Part shown: positions 1 through 10,573 of the stretch, in pieces
Layout of the letters: each line of letters starts with the position of its first letter
Numbering within the stretch: position 1 is the stretch's first letter
NCBI GenBank assembly: GCA_033439765.1
Contig: JAULSN010000015.1
Location: 310,001-374,000 of the forward strand
Length of the DNA: 64,000 nt
From: Lasiosphaeria ovina
Lineage: Eukaryota; Ascomycota; Sordariomycetes; Sordariales; Lasiosphaeriaceae
Reading direction: 5' to 3'
The notes under the pieces: generated by a model
The model's input: the letters and a program-made list of their open reading frames with translations, nothing else
Databases searched by the model: none
Told to the model about the DNA's origin: nothing
Made by a program: the position numbers and the translations under genes

Positions 1-854
1 CGCCCCGGATCCTGCCTGACTGGCGGCGTTGAGTTGATTAAGGGTGAATCCCGCTATTTTTTATTTATATTCACATTCTCTCCGTGGCACAGCGTCCGGA
101 ACCCCTTCGAGCTGCCTCCGTACTCCGTAAGCTTAACCCTGCGACCCTGAACCTGCCCACATCCAAGACGGGAGTTGCCCCTTCCCTGCCTTTCATCCTT
201 GCCCATGCGCCCATGCCCGGTCACAGGCTCTGCGCGACTGTTCTCCAAGCACGCACCCGCGCTGCCCTGCGCTGCGGCTAATAAACAATAAAATCCCGTC
301 TCCACAGATACCTGACAACCTCAGTTCGCGAATTTTCCTTGACTTGACGAGCGAGCACTGCACTCTGCACTTCTCATAATCGTCTCACCGTGTCGTCGCT
401 TCTTAGCTGCTACCGGTATGTGCCCCGCACTACAACCGAGACACGGTCCCTGCCTGCAGCATCCCACATGCTAACAAAAAGCTTCCTCTCCAGACCGCCG
501 AGCCACAGCGCAGAACTCACTTCGACTCCCGACGCGATTGTGGGCGATCGCTTCGATTACTTCCCGCTTGACTAGTCCTGCAACGATACAAACTTGCGGT
601 CCCGTCCTCGGTTCTACATATCGTCGTTTACTCGTGGCTCTCGGGGCTTCCGTTCCCACCGCCCGTCGCATCTTGCGCTGCGACACCAGTACACTCTTCA
701 ATACTAGCAGCCATTTCTAGCCACCCCACTCCTTGGGCAGCAATCACGAAGGTCGTCTCGCGGTAGAGCGAGGGATGCCGGCGCTCGGCTTGCGCGCAAC
801 ACCCACTTTCGTTCCCCCCGTCTCCTCTCGCAACCCTTGACTATCGAGCCCACC
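1..854. other. 5' intergenic stretch / promoter of the J-domain gene
   Basis: No gene is supported here. The short open frames on both strands overlap each other and show no recognisable domain or intron structure. The stretch is pyrimidine-rich toward its right end, as expected of a fungal promoter and 5' leader for the J-domain gene starting at 855. Confidence 0.5.
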
Positions 855-3836
855 ATGTCGAAGCTCGACTACAGTCGAGATTATTACGCCGATCTCGAGT
901 TGCCCCCCACGGCAGATATCAATGAGGTGAAGAGGCAGTTCAAGAAGCTTGGTATGTTTTGTCATGCAGCCCATGTTCCAATACCCGATTCCCCCCGCTG
1001 ACCGTATCCCAAAAAGCATTGAAATACCACCCCGACCGAAACCTGGGCCATGAAGATGAATTCACAGATAAATTTCAGGCCATCCAGTCGGCCCACGAGA
1101 TTCTTTCTGATCCTGCTACGAAGGCAAAGTTCGACGAAAACCGCAGGCATAGAACTGGCAGATACCCAACCTCTTCTGCGCCCAGAAGCGCCGGTAACCC
1201 CTATCAAAATGTCTCCAAGAATATGGCCGAACAGTTTGGCTCGCCACCCAAACGACGGCCGCCAACACGCCCTACTCCAAGTACGAGCTCCTCGTCTCGC
1301 TACTCGACCTGGGGCCAACCACCGACTGCCAAGAAGACGGAGAATGCGACTGAGAATCTGCGAGCATGGGATCGCATGAGGACTGGACCCACGAACCGAG
1401 CAAGCCAGGCCAGCGCTGCCGCCGCAGCCCCTCCTAACAACCCCCGGCCGAATGCCAAGAACATGGATCCGCCGCCGCCTCCTCCCCGGTCTGCCGCCCA
1501 GGCCAGGCGGGAAGAAGCAAAGTTCGGCACGGGCACGAGAAAAAAGGGATTCGTCCCGGCGTCACCTCTTGGAGATGAGCCGCCGGTCAGAAACAGCCAC
1601 TACAGCACCGGCCTCCACTCGAACGTCTTTGAAGAGGTCTCGGCGAACCTGAAGAAGGACCGGGAGGCACATCATGTTGTTGATCCCCTGATGGAACAGT
1701 TTAACGAACCTCGCCAGAGCACGCCATATGCGTCTCACCTCGGGGAGAAAACGAACCCTTTCGAAGGTGTCAGTATGAGTCGAGCTAAGAGCGTGAGGGA
1801 CGGCTGGCACAGTGGCCACAATACAGATGGGGAGACGCCGCCTCTGCCCCCTCAGCGGCAGCGAAGCGCAAGTGTGGGAGAGTCGGATAGCTTCAAGAAG
1901 CCGTCGGCCGAAAAGAGCGCCTTTGGCACGGCCGCCGCCAGTCATCGATTTGGCTTCCCGTCTCAAGCCGGCGACAAGGACGGCCCTCGCTCCGCAGAAG
2001 CAAACTCGGCACCTCCGACCGCCACGTTTGCAAACCCAGGCAGCTCAAGCTCCACCATCAACAGCAGTGCCAATGGCAAGTCACATCGCGCTCATCGCTT
2101 TCATTTGCTGGAGACTTGGCTAACTGACTCTAGCGACAGTAGACGGAGGTGCTTCATCAAACGCGACAACGGGCCCTAACGTGTATGCCACCTTTTTCAA
2201 ATCCGCAACATTTATTTTCAAACCCTCTCAGACTTCTTCCCTGTCGTCTAGTGCGCAGAAGACACCTCACCCAAGCGGGCGTGTGGGTGTGGATAGCAAT
2301 GGCGGCAAGTGGCAAGAGATCCCTAGCGGGGAGACGAAGCTCAACGGCGAAGCCGCCCCCAGTGGAAACAGTTCGCCGTCGACGCGAGAACTCAACAGTT
2401 TCGAGAAGTCCCTTCAGAACCAGTTGGAGGATCTCCTAAGCGTTAGGGGAACGCCGCCCTCCAAGCAGCAGTCTGCATCTGGGTATGGCTGTGGAGTGAA
2501 GCCCAAGGGGAGTTGCCTTCGTGTTGGCACGCGCAGAACTAACGCCACTCACCGTGTCAGATTCTCGGTTCCCGACGACGACGACGACGAGACGTTCAAC
2601 CCGAATCTGTCCGCCCAGCAGGCTCGATTCATGCGAAATAGTACTGATAACATCAATACCCAATTCGTTCCGGATGAGACAGGAGGTGGGAGATACAAGT
2701 TTAACGCAGGTTCAGATTCATCGGGAGACGATGCATTCCTCCGCGCGAAGCAGCGCTCTAGGACAACCACTCGCGGGCGTCAGTCGCCACTCAAAAACGG
2801 GATGGCGTCATTGGCTGAATCAGTTAACAACGCTTCTCAGCAAGAAGCTGGAAAGAAGCCTGGGGGTTTTGACCCCAGTCAATGGGAGGAGAAGCTTGGG
2901 CCTCACTTATTTGCCCACCCAACGGGGGCAACCGGGGGCAAAGCGGCCTCGCCCACGCGACCTGTTCGGCCCGCCAAGAAACAACGGCCTTTCCGGGCGG
3001 GGAACGCATTTGGGACCGCGACGGTGGTGGACGATGACGAGACGAGTGGTGATGACCAAGCGCGGCCAACTGCCCCGGCTATGTCGGCTGCCGACATAAG
3101 CGGGGCCCGAAGTCCAAACGCCATGGACATCGATACACCCCCTCCAGAGCCCGCAGCTTCGCAGCCGACGAGTGCCCGGACAATCAACGTCGAGCCTTCC
3201 AAACCCGAGTGGCGTGCTGGCGATGTTAATGGTGTCCGAGCCGATGCTAATCTGGGGAGTGGGCTTAACATCATGCACAAGGTGAATCCCAACGCAGCTG
3301 GATCGGAAGACAGCGAGGAGTTCAGGCGGCCGATTTTCGCAGAGTTCAGAAACGTCGAGCCATTCATGTCTAAGCCATCGGGGCTCAACTCGTTGAGCGA
3401 TATGGCCTCGAATCTCCCTTTTGAAAGCAAGCCGTCGGCAAAGATACCCCTGGAGAAGGCGAAGCCCAAGCCCGTGTCCTTTCCCCACCCCCCGGCGGCG
3501 CCTCGCCCGCCCCCAAGCTTCGCTATCGCAACTCCCAAGCCCAAATCGGCCATGTGGGCAAGCTATGCACGCGACTTTGAGAAGTATCTAAGGGACTGGC
3601 CTGTCTTCAACAAGAACATCGCCGATCACTTTTTCAGACGCCAACAGATGTACGAGCAACTCAATGCCGAGGGTTACAACTGGATTGTCTCGAAGAATGA
3701 CGTCAAGATAGAGGAGTATATACAGTGGCTGGAGCAGGACAAGCGTGTGCGGCAAAAGTGGATGGCGGCTTGCGACGCCCACGAGCTGCATGTCCGTGAG
3801 TTTCAGAAAATCCGAGAGCAGGTGAGGCAGCAGTAA
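855..3836 (+). CDS. J-domain (DnaJ/Hsp40-type) protein, 952 aa, three exons
   Basis: Probable Hsp70 co-chaperone. Exons are 855-951, 1017-2075 and 2134-3836, which sum to 953 codons. The start ATG lies in a CCACC context. The first intron interrupts the J domain, and splicing restores the continuous helix II/loop with HPD at residues 37-39; the J domain spans about 5-75. The second intron begins GC (GCAAGT), has a TAACTGAC branch region and ends CTCTAG; it is the only junction that joins the frames of exons 2 and 3. The rest is long, low-complexity and rich in Ser, Pro, Arg and Gly, with a short Asp run. A charged, Trp-rich helical segment of roughly 90 residues at the C-terminus (SYARDFEKYLRDWP... 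to the end) looks like a second folded region. There is no Gly/Phe region or Cys zinc-finger repeat, so this is a type III J protein. Its client is unknown. Confidence 0.88.
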
Positions 3837-4687
3837 ATCCGAGACTGCTCGACTGATTTGGCTGTTGCTGTTGCATCGCTTGTTTCCTCGCATTAATATT
3901 TCATAACCGACGACCGAACCGGACCCAGAAAATCATTTTCATTTTTGCATCCGACATACCTGGGCATGGACATGATACCCTTGAGAAGGAGTGGGGATAT
4001 ATGGGTACAATAGGCGTTTGGTTTTTTCTCTTTTCTTTTTTTGTCTGGAGCACATGTCAAACTTGGATTGGCTGTGGTTGGATTGCGGCCAGGGTCGCGG
4101 TGTTGTCGTTTTTCGACGAACACCACGCCGAGTCCACAAAGGGAACCGGTCGCTATTGTGACCTGGTTACTATAATGGATATGGCTGTCCATGATCATCA
4201 CAGGGGGGCATCTATGTTTGTTTGTGTTGCGGGTCATGTACATACAAGGATGGGAGCATCATCATCGGCGTTTTACTTTCTCCCTCTGTTGTATTTATGT
4301 TGTCACCACGGTTATGGGTCGTCTCAGTATCTCTACAGAGTACATACTCTAGCCTTAAAGTTATCAAGAGCCTTCCCCCAGAGAGCTCGTTTCTTGAGAA
4401 AGGGGGTAATCAGGTCACTTTGTCCACTGGAATGGTAAGGAGTAACACAATGTCATTCGAGGTTTCCGCGCATAGATGGCGGGTGGGTGGGTAGGTAGAT
4501 AGCCATGCGTATGCGTGCGAAGGTACAGAATCCACACTCAAGATGAAGAGGTCGAGACTTATATTTCCTCTTTCCTGTCTCTTTTGAGGCCTGCTATTCC
4601 TCTCGCTACCCAAGGAACTTGCTAGCCAGTTAGTGGTGTGGTTCGCTCGTCTGTAAAAATACCCGCTTCGTGAGGGTTACTCGGCAC
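3837..4687. other. 3' flank, no gene seen
   Basis: AT-richer non-coding DNA after the J-domain stop codon. It includes a T-rich stretch near 4020-4040 and a GGGTGGGTGGGTAGGTAG short repeat near 4480-4497. The overlapping ORFs on both strands show no domain. Confidence 0.4.
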
Positions 4688-5213
4688 TCATGTGGTTGAG
4701 GTAGCGGGCTTCGATGATGATGACCCCGAAGCCCCGGCCGCATTCGCCTGCTTTGTCGTCTTCTTTGCACTGTCGTCTTTTATCCTTTGGATCGCTTGCT
4801 GAATAGGCCCGTTCTTTCTCTGCTCGGCCTTATCGGCCTCCTTTTGAAGCTCTTCAGCCTGTTCTAGTTTCTCTGCAGCTTTACAAGCTGCTCATAAGCA
4901 TAAATAATATTTCCCCTCAATGCTTTTATCTTTACGATACACTTGAGCTATATGGTCATATATCCCATCGAAAGGGAGGTCGTCTTTGATGAATTTATGC
5001 CTCGTCTCGGCTGGTATTGCTAGCACTATGTGGTCGGGATGTGGCTTTGCATCTTTGGGCGGGTGTTCAAAGGCTGTCGAGTTAATCAGTTTGTCCATTT
5101 GCTGCTCGAGTTCGTCAGTCTCGCCGAGTATCTTTTTCCTCGTGTCGTCGGGTATTCCTTCCATGATTATATCCAGTTCTTTATCTGTGAGAGGAGGTTT
5201 GGGCTTTCCCTGT
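4688..5213 (-). pseudogene. Decayed gene, C-terminal part of an unknown charged helical protein
   Basis: One minus-strand frame is open from about 5213 to a TGA at 4688 except for a single internal TGA at 4894-4892. Reading through it gives a coherent lysine/glutamate-rich protein of about 175 residues with a coiled-coil-like C-terminal half (EKLEQAEELQKEAD...) and a Ser-rich tail. TGA can arise from CGA by one C-to-T change, the direction expected from RIP or deamination. No start codon or upstream exon could be joined in frame. Further minus-strand frames at about 5237-5586 may be remnants of the same gene in shifted frames. I do not recognise the family. Alternatives are a sequencing error or an unannotated intron across the stop. 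Confidence 0.35.
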
Positions 5214-6302
5214 CACATCGGTGAGTATCTAATTACTTATATACAAGTCTCCAGAGCCCCTTCTTGTTGAAGCATCTCACAGATAAACCCCTGGCAACCC
5301 CGTCTTTGAACTTGCCAGTGGTCTTGGACGCGAGCCAACAAGCGAGCCATGGAACTATCCCAGACAAGGTTGGTTTCATCCAACGCACATGCCTGGTTCA
5401 TGGCCATGATCGAATCCAGCGAACTTGGTACGCGTTTACGCGTCTTGGCAGATAGACGGCGAGGGAGAAGGGCCCGTGCCGGAAATATCTTTGAGCGTAG
5501 AAAGTTGGAGCGGGTTCTATGTCCAACGACCGGTAGGTAAGCCACTCCCTCGCCCTCCCTGGCTCAATTCCGTTGACACACGGCAAGCCAGGCTGCGGAG
5601 GGTTTTATCTGTATGCATGCAGCGGCGCCTCTCGCAAAAGACTGAAATATGAGAAAGCGCCCAATGTCAAGTCTTTTGGCCCTTCGTTCCACATGGGCAG
5701 GCGCCTTGTGAACAAGGCTGAAATACACGCGACAAGATCTATACCTAACGTTGGCTGTCGGAGGCGTAACTTCAAGTTACGGCTTGTCTAGGAACAAGTC
5801 TCGCCACGCCCTTACTAAGATCCACAATTCGGGCTGCGGCGCCGAGGGAAGCGTATGAGGTTCAGTGTGGGGACAAATTCCATCGAGGCCCTGAGTAAGT
5901 AGGTGAGGTCTCAAGTTGACGGCGCCGAAGCGTACCTCTATTCTATGTAAGAGGTTCGAGGGCGGGGGTCTTGTAATACGGACGTCCGGATATGCACATG
6001 CATTTGTATATACGCACACATGTGTCAATCGGGGCCTAAAATGCTCTTATGCAGTTCCGGTCGCTAATTGCACCCCGCCAATCGGCTCCCCTTCCTTGGC
6101 AACTGGCTGCCAGCCAACCCCAGACACCAAGAATTTCCACTCTTTTGCTGGCTTCCAACAGTTCCAAGATCCAAACCTACCTTGGAAGGAGCCCGCCCGC
6201 ATTCGACCTTGAAAGCTGAGGTTAGGTGACTCTGAACTCTGGACTGAGAGGTTCGGAACCAAGCCCACCCATCCATCTGTTTCCGTCTCAAAGCGACTTT
6301 TG
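5214..6302. other. Spacer with possible gene remnants
   Basis: Minus-strand open frames at 5237-5545 and 5398-5586 are compositionally protein-like but end abruptly, and no splice joins them to the remnant at 4688-5213. Positions 5600-6300 show no gene. The right end is the promoter of nma111. Confidence 0.3.
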
Positions 6303-6671
6303 ATGCGGCCAGCGCTCCTCCAGACCTGTCGGAGACTGCGCACGACGCTTCCTAGCCCGAGCTTTCTCACCACATCCTTTTGCGCCGCTTTCGCCAAACT
6401 GTCGTTGGCAGGGCCGACATTTTCACGGCCAACCCGCCTCACCCGCACCACCGCCCAACGGCCCTCACATCACCTCGCCGCCTTTTCCTCATCCGCATCC
6501 GCATCCGCCTTCTCGTCCTCCCCGACCACACGGCCAACTACATCCTCTGTATTAGCTCCGAATTCGACTGCAACTTCCACTTCCACTTCCAACTCGAGCG
6601 CGAATTCGATCCCCCTCTCGACCCCCCATTCCAATTTGAGATCCAGCGATAGCGACGATCTAGCCGCAGCC
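6303..6671 (+). other. In-frame N-terminal extension of nma111 (possible mitochondrial presequence)
   Basis: This 369-base stretch starts with ATG and is in frame with nma111 without a stop. Its first 110 or so residues contain Arg, Ser and Thr but no Asp or Glu, starting [19 protein letters not shown]. Net positive charge with alternating hydrophobics is the pattern of a mitochondrial targeting sequence. It could be translated from a longer mRNA, or be an untranslated 5' leader that is open by chance. Confidence 0.35.
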
Positions 6672-9600
6672 ATGAACGGCCCCAGCTCAGCTACCCTTCG
6701 CTCCAAGCGGAAGGAGCCGCCACATGCCCTTGACTCGCGGCATCCCAAGCATCACCGTACCAACGGAGGAGACGTGGCGTCGAGCGGCGATAGCTCGCCC
6801 GCTCGCCAGGACGTCTTCGAAGACGACTTTGAAGACTCGAGGTTGCAGAGCGCCCTCCTCCCCATCGGCCCCGACACGGCCGAGTGGCAGGCCACCATAG
6901 AGTCTGTCGTGCGCAACGTCGTCTCGATCCGCTTTTGCCAGACGTGCTCCTTCGACACCGACCCGGCCCTGACCAGCGAGGCCACAGGCTTCGTCGTCGA
7001 TGCCGAGAGAGGGTAAGCTCGGGTCCTCTTTTTTCACTACCCAACCCGTGTTGACGTTTTGCAGGTACATCTTGACCAACCGGCACGTTGTTGGCTCTGG
7101 CCCCTTCTGGGGATATTGCATCTTCGATAATCATGAAGAGGTCGACGCCTACCCCGTCTACCGCGACCCCGTCCACGACTTTGGCATCCTCAAGTTTGAC
7201 CCCAAGGCCATCAAGTATATGCCAGTGGATGCGCTGGTGCTGCGGCCTGACCTAGCAAAGGTTGGTGTCGAGATCAGAGTCGTTGGTAACGATGCAGGAG
7301 AAAAGCTCAGCATTCTGTCTGGCGTCATAAGTAGACTGGATCGCAATGCCCCCGAGTACGGCGAAGGGTACAGCGACTTCAATACGTGCTACTATCAGGC
7401 CAGCGCAGCCGCTAGCGGAGGTAGCTCGGGCAGTCCCGTGGTGAATATCGACGGGTATGCCGTCGCGCTCCAGGCCGGCGGCAGAGCAGACGGCGCCTCG
7501 ACCGACTATTTCCTTCCCTTGGACAGACCGCTACGCGCTCTCAAGTGTCTGCAGGAGGGGAAGCCCATCACACGAGGTGACATCCAGTGCCAGTTCCTGC
7601 TCAAGCCGTTTGACGAGTGCCGGAGATTAGGCCTAGGCCCGGAATGGGAGGCCCAGATGAGAAAAGCCTTCCCCAAGGAAACCAACATGCTGGTTGCCGA
7701 GATCGTGCTTCCCGACGGCCCGTCGTATGATAAGGTCGAGGAGGGCGATGTCTTGGTCAAGGTGAACGGCGAGATGCTTACCGAGTTTATCCGTCTCGAC
7801 GACATCCTGGACTCCAACGTCGGCAGCACCGTTAAGCTTCTGCTGCTCCGGGGTGGCGAGGAGGTCGAGGTCGAGATTGAGATTGGCGACCTGCACAAGA
7901 TCACGCCTGACCGCTTCGTCTCGGTCTCGGGCGGCAGCTTCCACGACCTTTCCTATCAGCAGGCCCGCCTCTATGGCGTGGCTTGCAAGGGTGTCTATGT
8001 CTGTGAAGCCGGCGGGTCTTGGCGGTTCGACAACACAGAAAACGGCTGGTTGGTCCAGTCGATCGACCACAAGAAGACGCCCGATCTTGACACATTCATT
8101 GATGTGGTCAAGGACATACCCGACAAGGCTCGGGTGGTGGTAACGTACAAGCATTTGCGCGATCTGCACACCCTAAACACGACTATTATCTATGTCGACA
8201 GGCACTGGTCCAAGAAGATGAAGTTGGCTGTGCGAAACGATGAGACAGGTCTCTGGGATTTCTCGAATCTCTCAGACGCCCTGCCTGCCGTCCCCCCCGT
8301 TCCCAGGACCGCCTCGTTCATCCAGCTCGAGCACACATCTCACCCGGCTGTTGCCGATCTCGTGCGGAGTTTCGTCCACGTCAGCTGCACCATGCCGATG
8401 AAGCTTGACGGCTTCCCCAAGAACCGCAAGTGGGGGATGGGACTTGTCATCGACGCCGACAAGGGCCTCGTGGTAATATCGAGAGCTATTGTGCCCTATG
8501 ACTTCTGCGACATCTCCATCACCATCGCGGATTCCATCGTTGTCGAGGGCAAGGTAGTGTTTCTCCATCCCCTGCAAAACTATGCCATAATCCAGTACGA
8601 TCCGAAACTTGTCGATGCTCCAGTGCTCAGCGCCAAGCTCAGCTCTGAGGAGATTACCCAAGGTGCCTCGACGTACTTCATCGGTTACAATAGAATCGGA
8701 CGCATTGTACATGCCGCGACCACCGTCACCGAGATCTTCGCCGTGACCATCCCCGCCAACTCTGGGGCGCCCCGTTATCGGGCCGTCAATGTCGATGCCA
8801 TCACCGTCGATACAAGCCTGAGCGGGCAGTGCGGCAGCGGCGTGCTCGTTTCTCAAGATGGCACTGTCCAGGCCCTCTGGCTGACGTACCTCGGCGAGCG
8901 TTCTAACACAACGCACCGCGACGAAGAATACCACCTTGGCCTTACCACCCCGACGCTGTTGCCCGTAGTGTCACAGATACAGCAGGGCATCGTGCCGAAG
9001 CTGAGAATGCTGTCGGTTGAGTTTCGCGCCATTCAGATGTCGCAGGCTCGGGTTATGGGCGTGTCGGAAGAGTGGATTCGCAAGGTGTCGTTGGCGAACA
9101 CGGCCCATCACCAGCTCTTTATGGTAACTAAGCGCACCTTTGAGCGAGAAGAGCAAGAAGGTGGCGCCCTCCTAGAAGGGGACATTTTGCTCACCCTGAA
9201 CGGCAAGATCGTCACCAAGATCTCGGATCTGGATGTCATGTACTCGAACGATGTGCTCGACGCCGTCATCATCCGCGACTGCAACGAGTTGAACCACAAG
9301 ATCCCCACTGTTGCTGCCGACGACGTTGAGACTGACCGTGCCATCTCGTTCTGCGGCGCCATCATCCACCGGCCACACCACGCCGTCCGGCAGCAGATCA
9401 GCAAGCTGTTTAGCGAGGTCTACGTCTCGGCAAGAACCCGCGGCTCGCCCTCGTATCAGTACGGCCTTGCCCCTACCAACTTCATCACCCACGTGAACGG
9501 ACAGCCCACGCCAGATCTCGAGTCGTTCCTTGCCGCCGTGATCAAGATTCCTGACAACACCTGTAAGCTGTTCCCCCCAACCTTTGTTTCCTACTTTGCT

Positions 9601-9860
9601 GACCGAGAGGACCTCTCAAACCAGATTTCCGACTCCGGGCTATGACGTTTGATAGCGTGCCGTGGGTGGTGACCATGAAGAAGAATGAGCATTACTTCCC
9701 GACAATGGAGTGGACTAAGGACCCGGCCGAGGAGTGTGGCTGGCGGCGCGTGACCTATGATGGCGGCAAGGTGATTGAAGGCGAGGGCACGGACGGCATC
9801 TTGCCCATTGCGGAAGAGAGCACCGAGATGGATGTCGATGTCGGCGTCCCCAATGAGTGA
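6672..9860 (+). CDS. nma111: Pro-apoptotic serine protease Nma111 (HtrA-like, PDZ domains)
   Basis: Nuclear HtrA-family serine protease, linked to cell death and stress response in yeast. Exons are 6672-7012, 7065-9562 and 9625-9860, giving 1024 aa, the usual size of the family. Numbered from the ATG at 6672, the trypsin-like triad is His121 (TNRHVVG), Asp152 ([12 protein letters not shown]) and Ser235 ([10 protein letters not shown]). PDZ segments follow, then a second degenerate protease-like half with its own PDZ-like segments. The second half has no obvious triad ([13 protein letters not shown] sits where the serine motif would be), as is normal for this duplicated architecture. The frame is also open upstream to an ATG at 6303, which would add 123 residues with a mitochondrial-presequence look. 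I chose 6672 because it gives the expected length and an N-terminus rich in basic, NLS-like residues ([13 protein letters not shown]). Confidence 0.93.
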
Positions 9861-10573
9861 GTTTAGGCGTGGGAATGTCGTGTGTCGTGCGTGGCATAGA
9901 CGATCCTTGTGTTTTGCTTGTTGTAATAATAGAATCCGGACCCATGTGGGGAACAAAAATCCTGCGGTTAGGTCTCGATAGAGTGTGGATGATATCACAA
10001 GCAGATTAAAATATCTTGTTGTGGTTCAGTTTCTTCCTTGGCAAGTTCCTACTTGAGACTACCCGGTACCGAAGCTACGTCAAAGCACCACATAATTTTA
10101 GGTATATTGTCACGGAATCGTATCCAGACCCCACGAACTGATACAACTCTGTATTAGGATAGTTCGCGACTCCTTTTTTTTCTACTTTGTTTGTCGAAGT
10201 TATCAATAAAATAGGGCTGTATTAAAGGGTCTTGTGTAAGCAACCAGCATCTCCGTAGGATGCGCTCCTGGATACAATTCTAGGACACTTTCACATTGCT
10301 ACCTAGTCGCCGTATCCTTTTCGTAAACAAGCCAGGTGGGAAAGGATGCTGCGAAATGCCTACTTCTGTCAAGATGGAGATCATGTACCCCGGTATGCTC
10401 CATCACGTAGGTAGGTATCCCCCATAGGAGCAAAGAACAACACCCGATTTTGACTATACTCTCTATCAGAAGAAGCTCTGAATAGCTTCGCCTTTTGCTG
10501 CGCCCTGCAGGCTGGCACAGACCTATCTGCTGTCCCGAATCTCGCCCTCAGCAACTAGGGATAATTATAGCCC
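9861..10573. other. Convergent 3' spacer, no gene seen
   Basis: Lies between the nma111 stop and the 3' end of the minus-strand TPR gene. It is AT-richer than its neighbours and has no coding-like frame longer than about 70 codons. A GTAGGTAGGTA short repeat sits near 10411. Confidence 0.4.

Noticed and set aside
2903..3553. Minus-strand frames of about 190-216 codons
   Set aside because: Antisense to exon 3 of the J-domain gene, low complexity, no domain or start context.
7633..8169. Minus-strand frame of 178 codons
   Set aside because: Antisense to the protease core of nma111.
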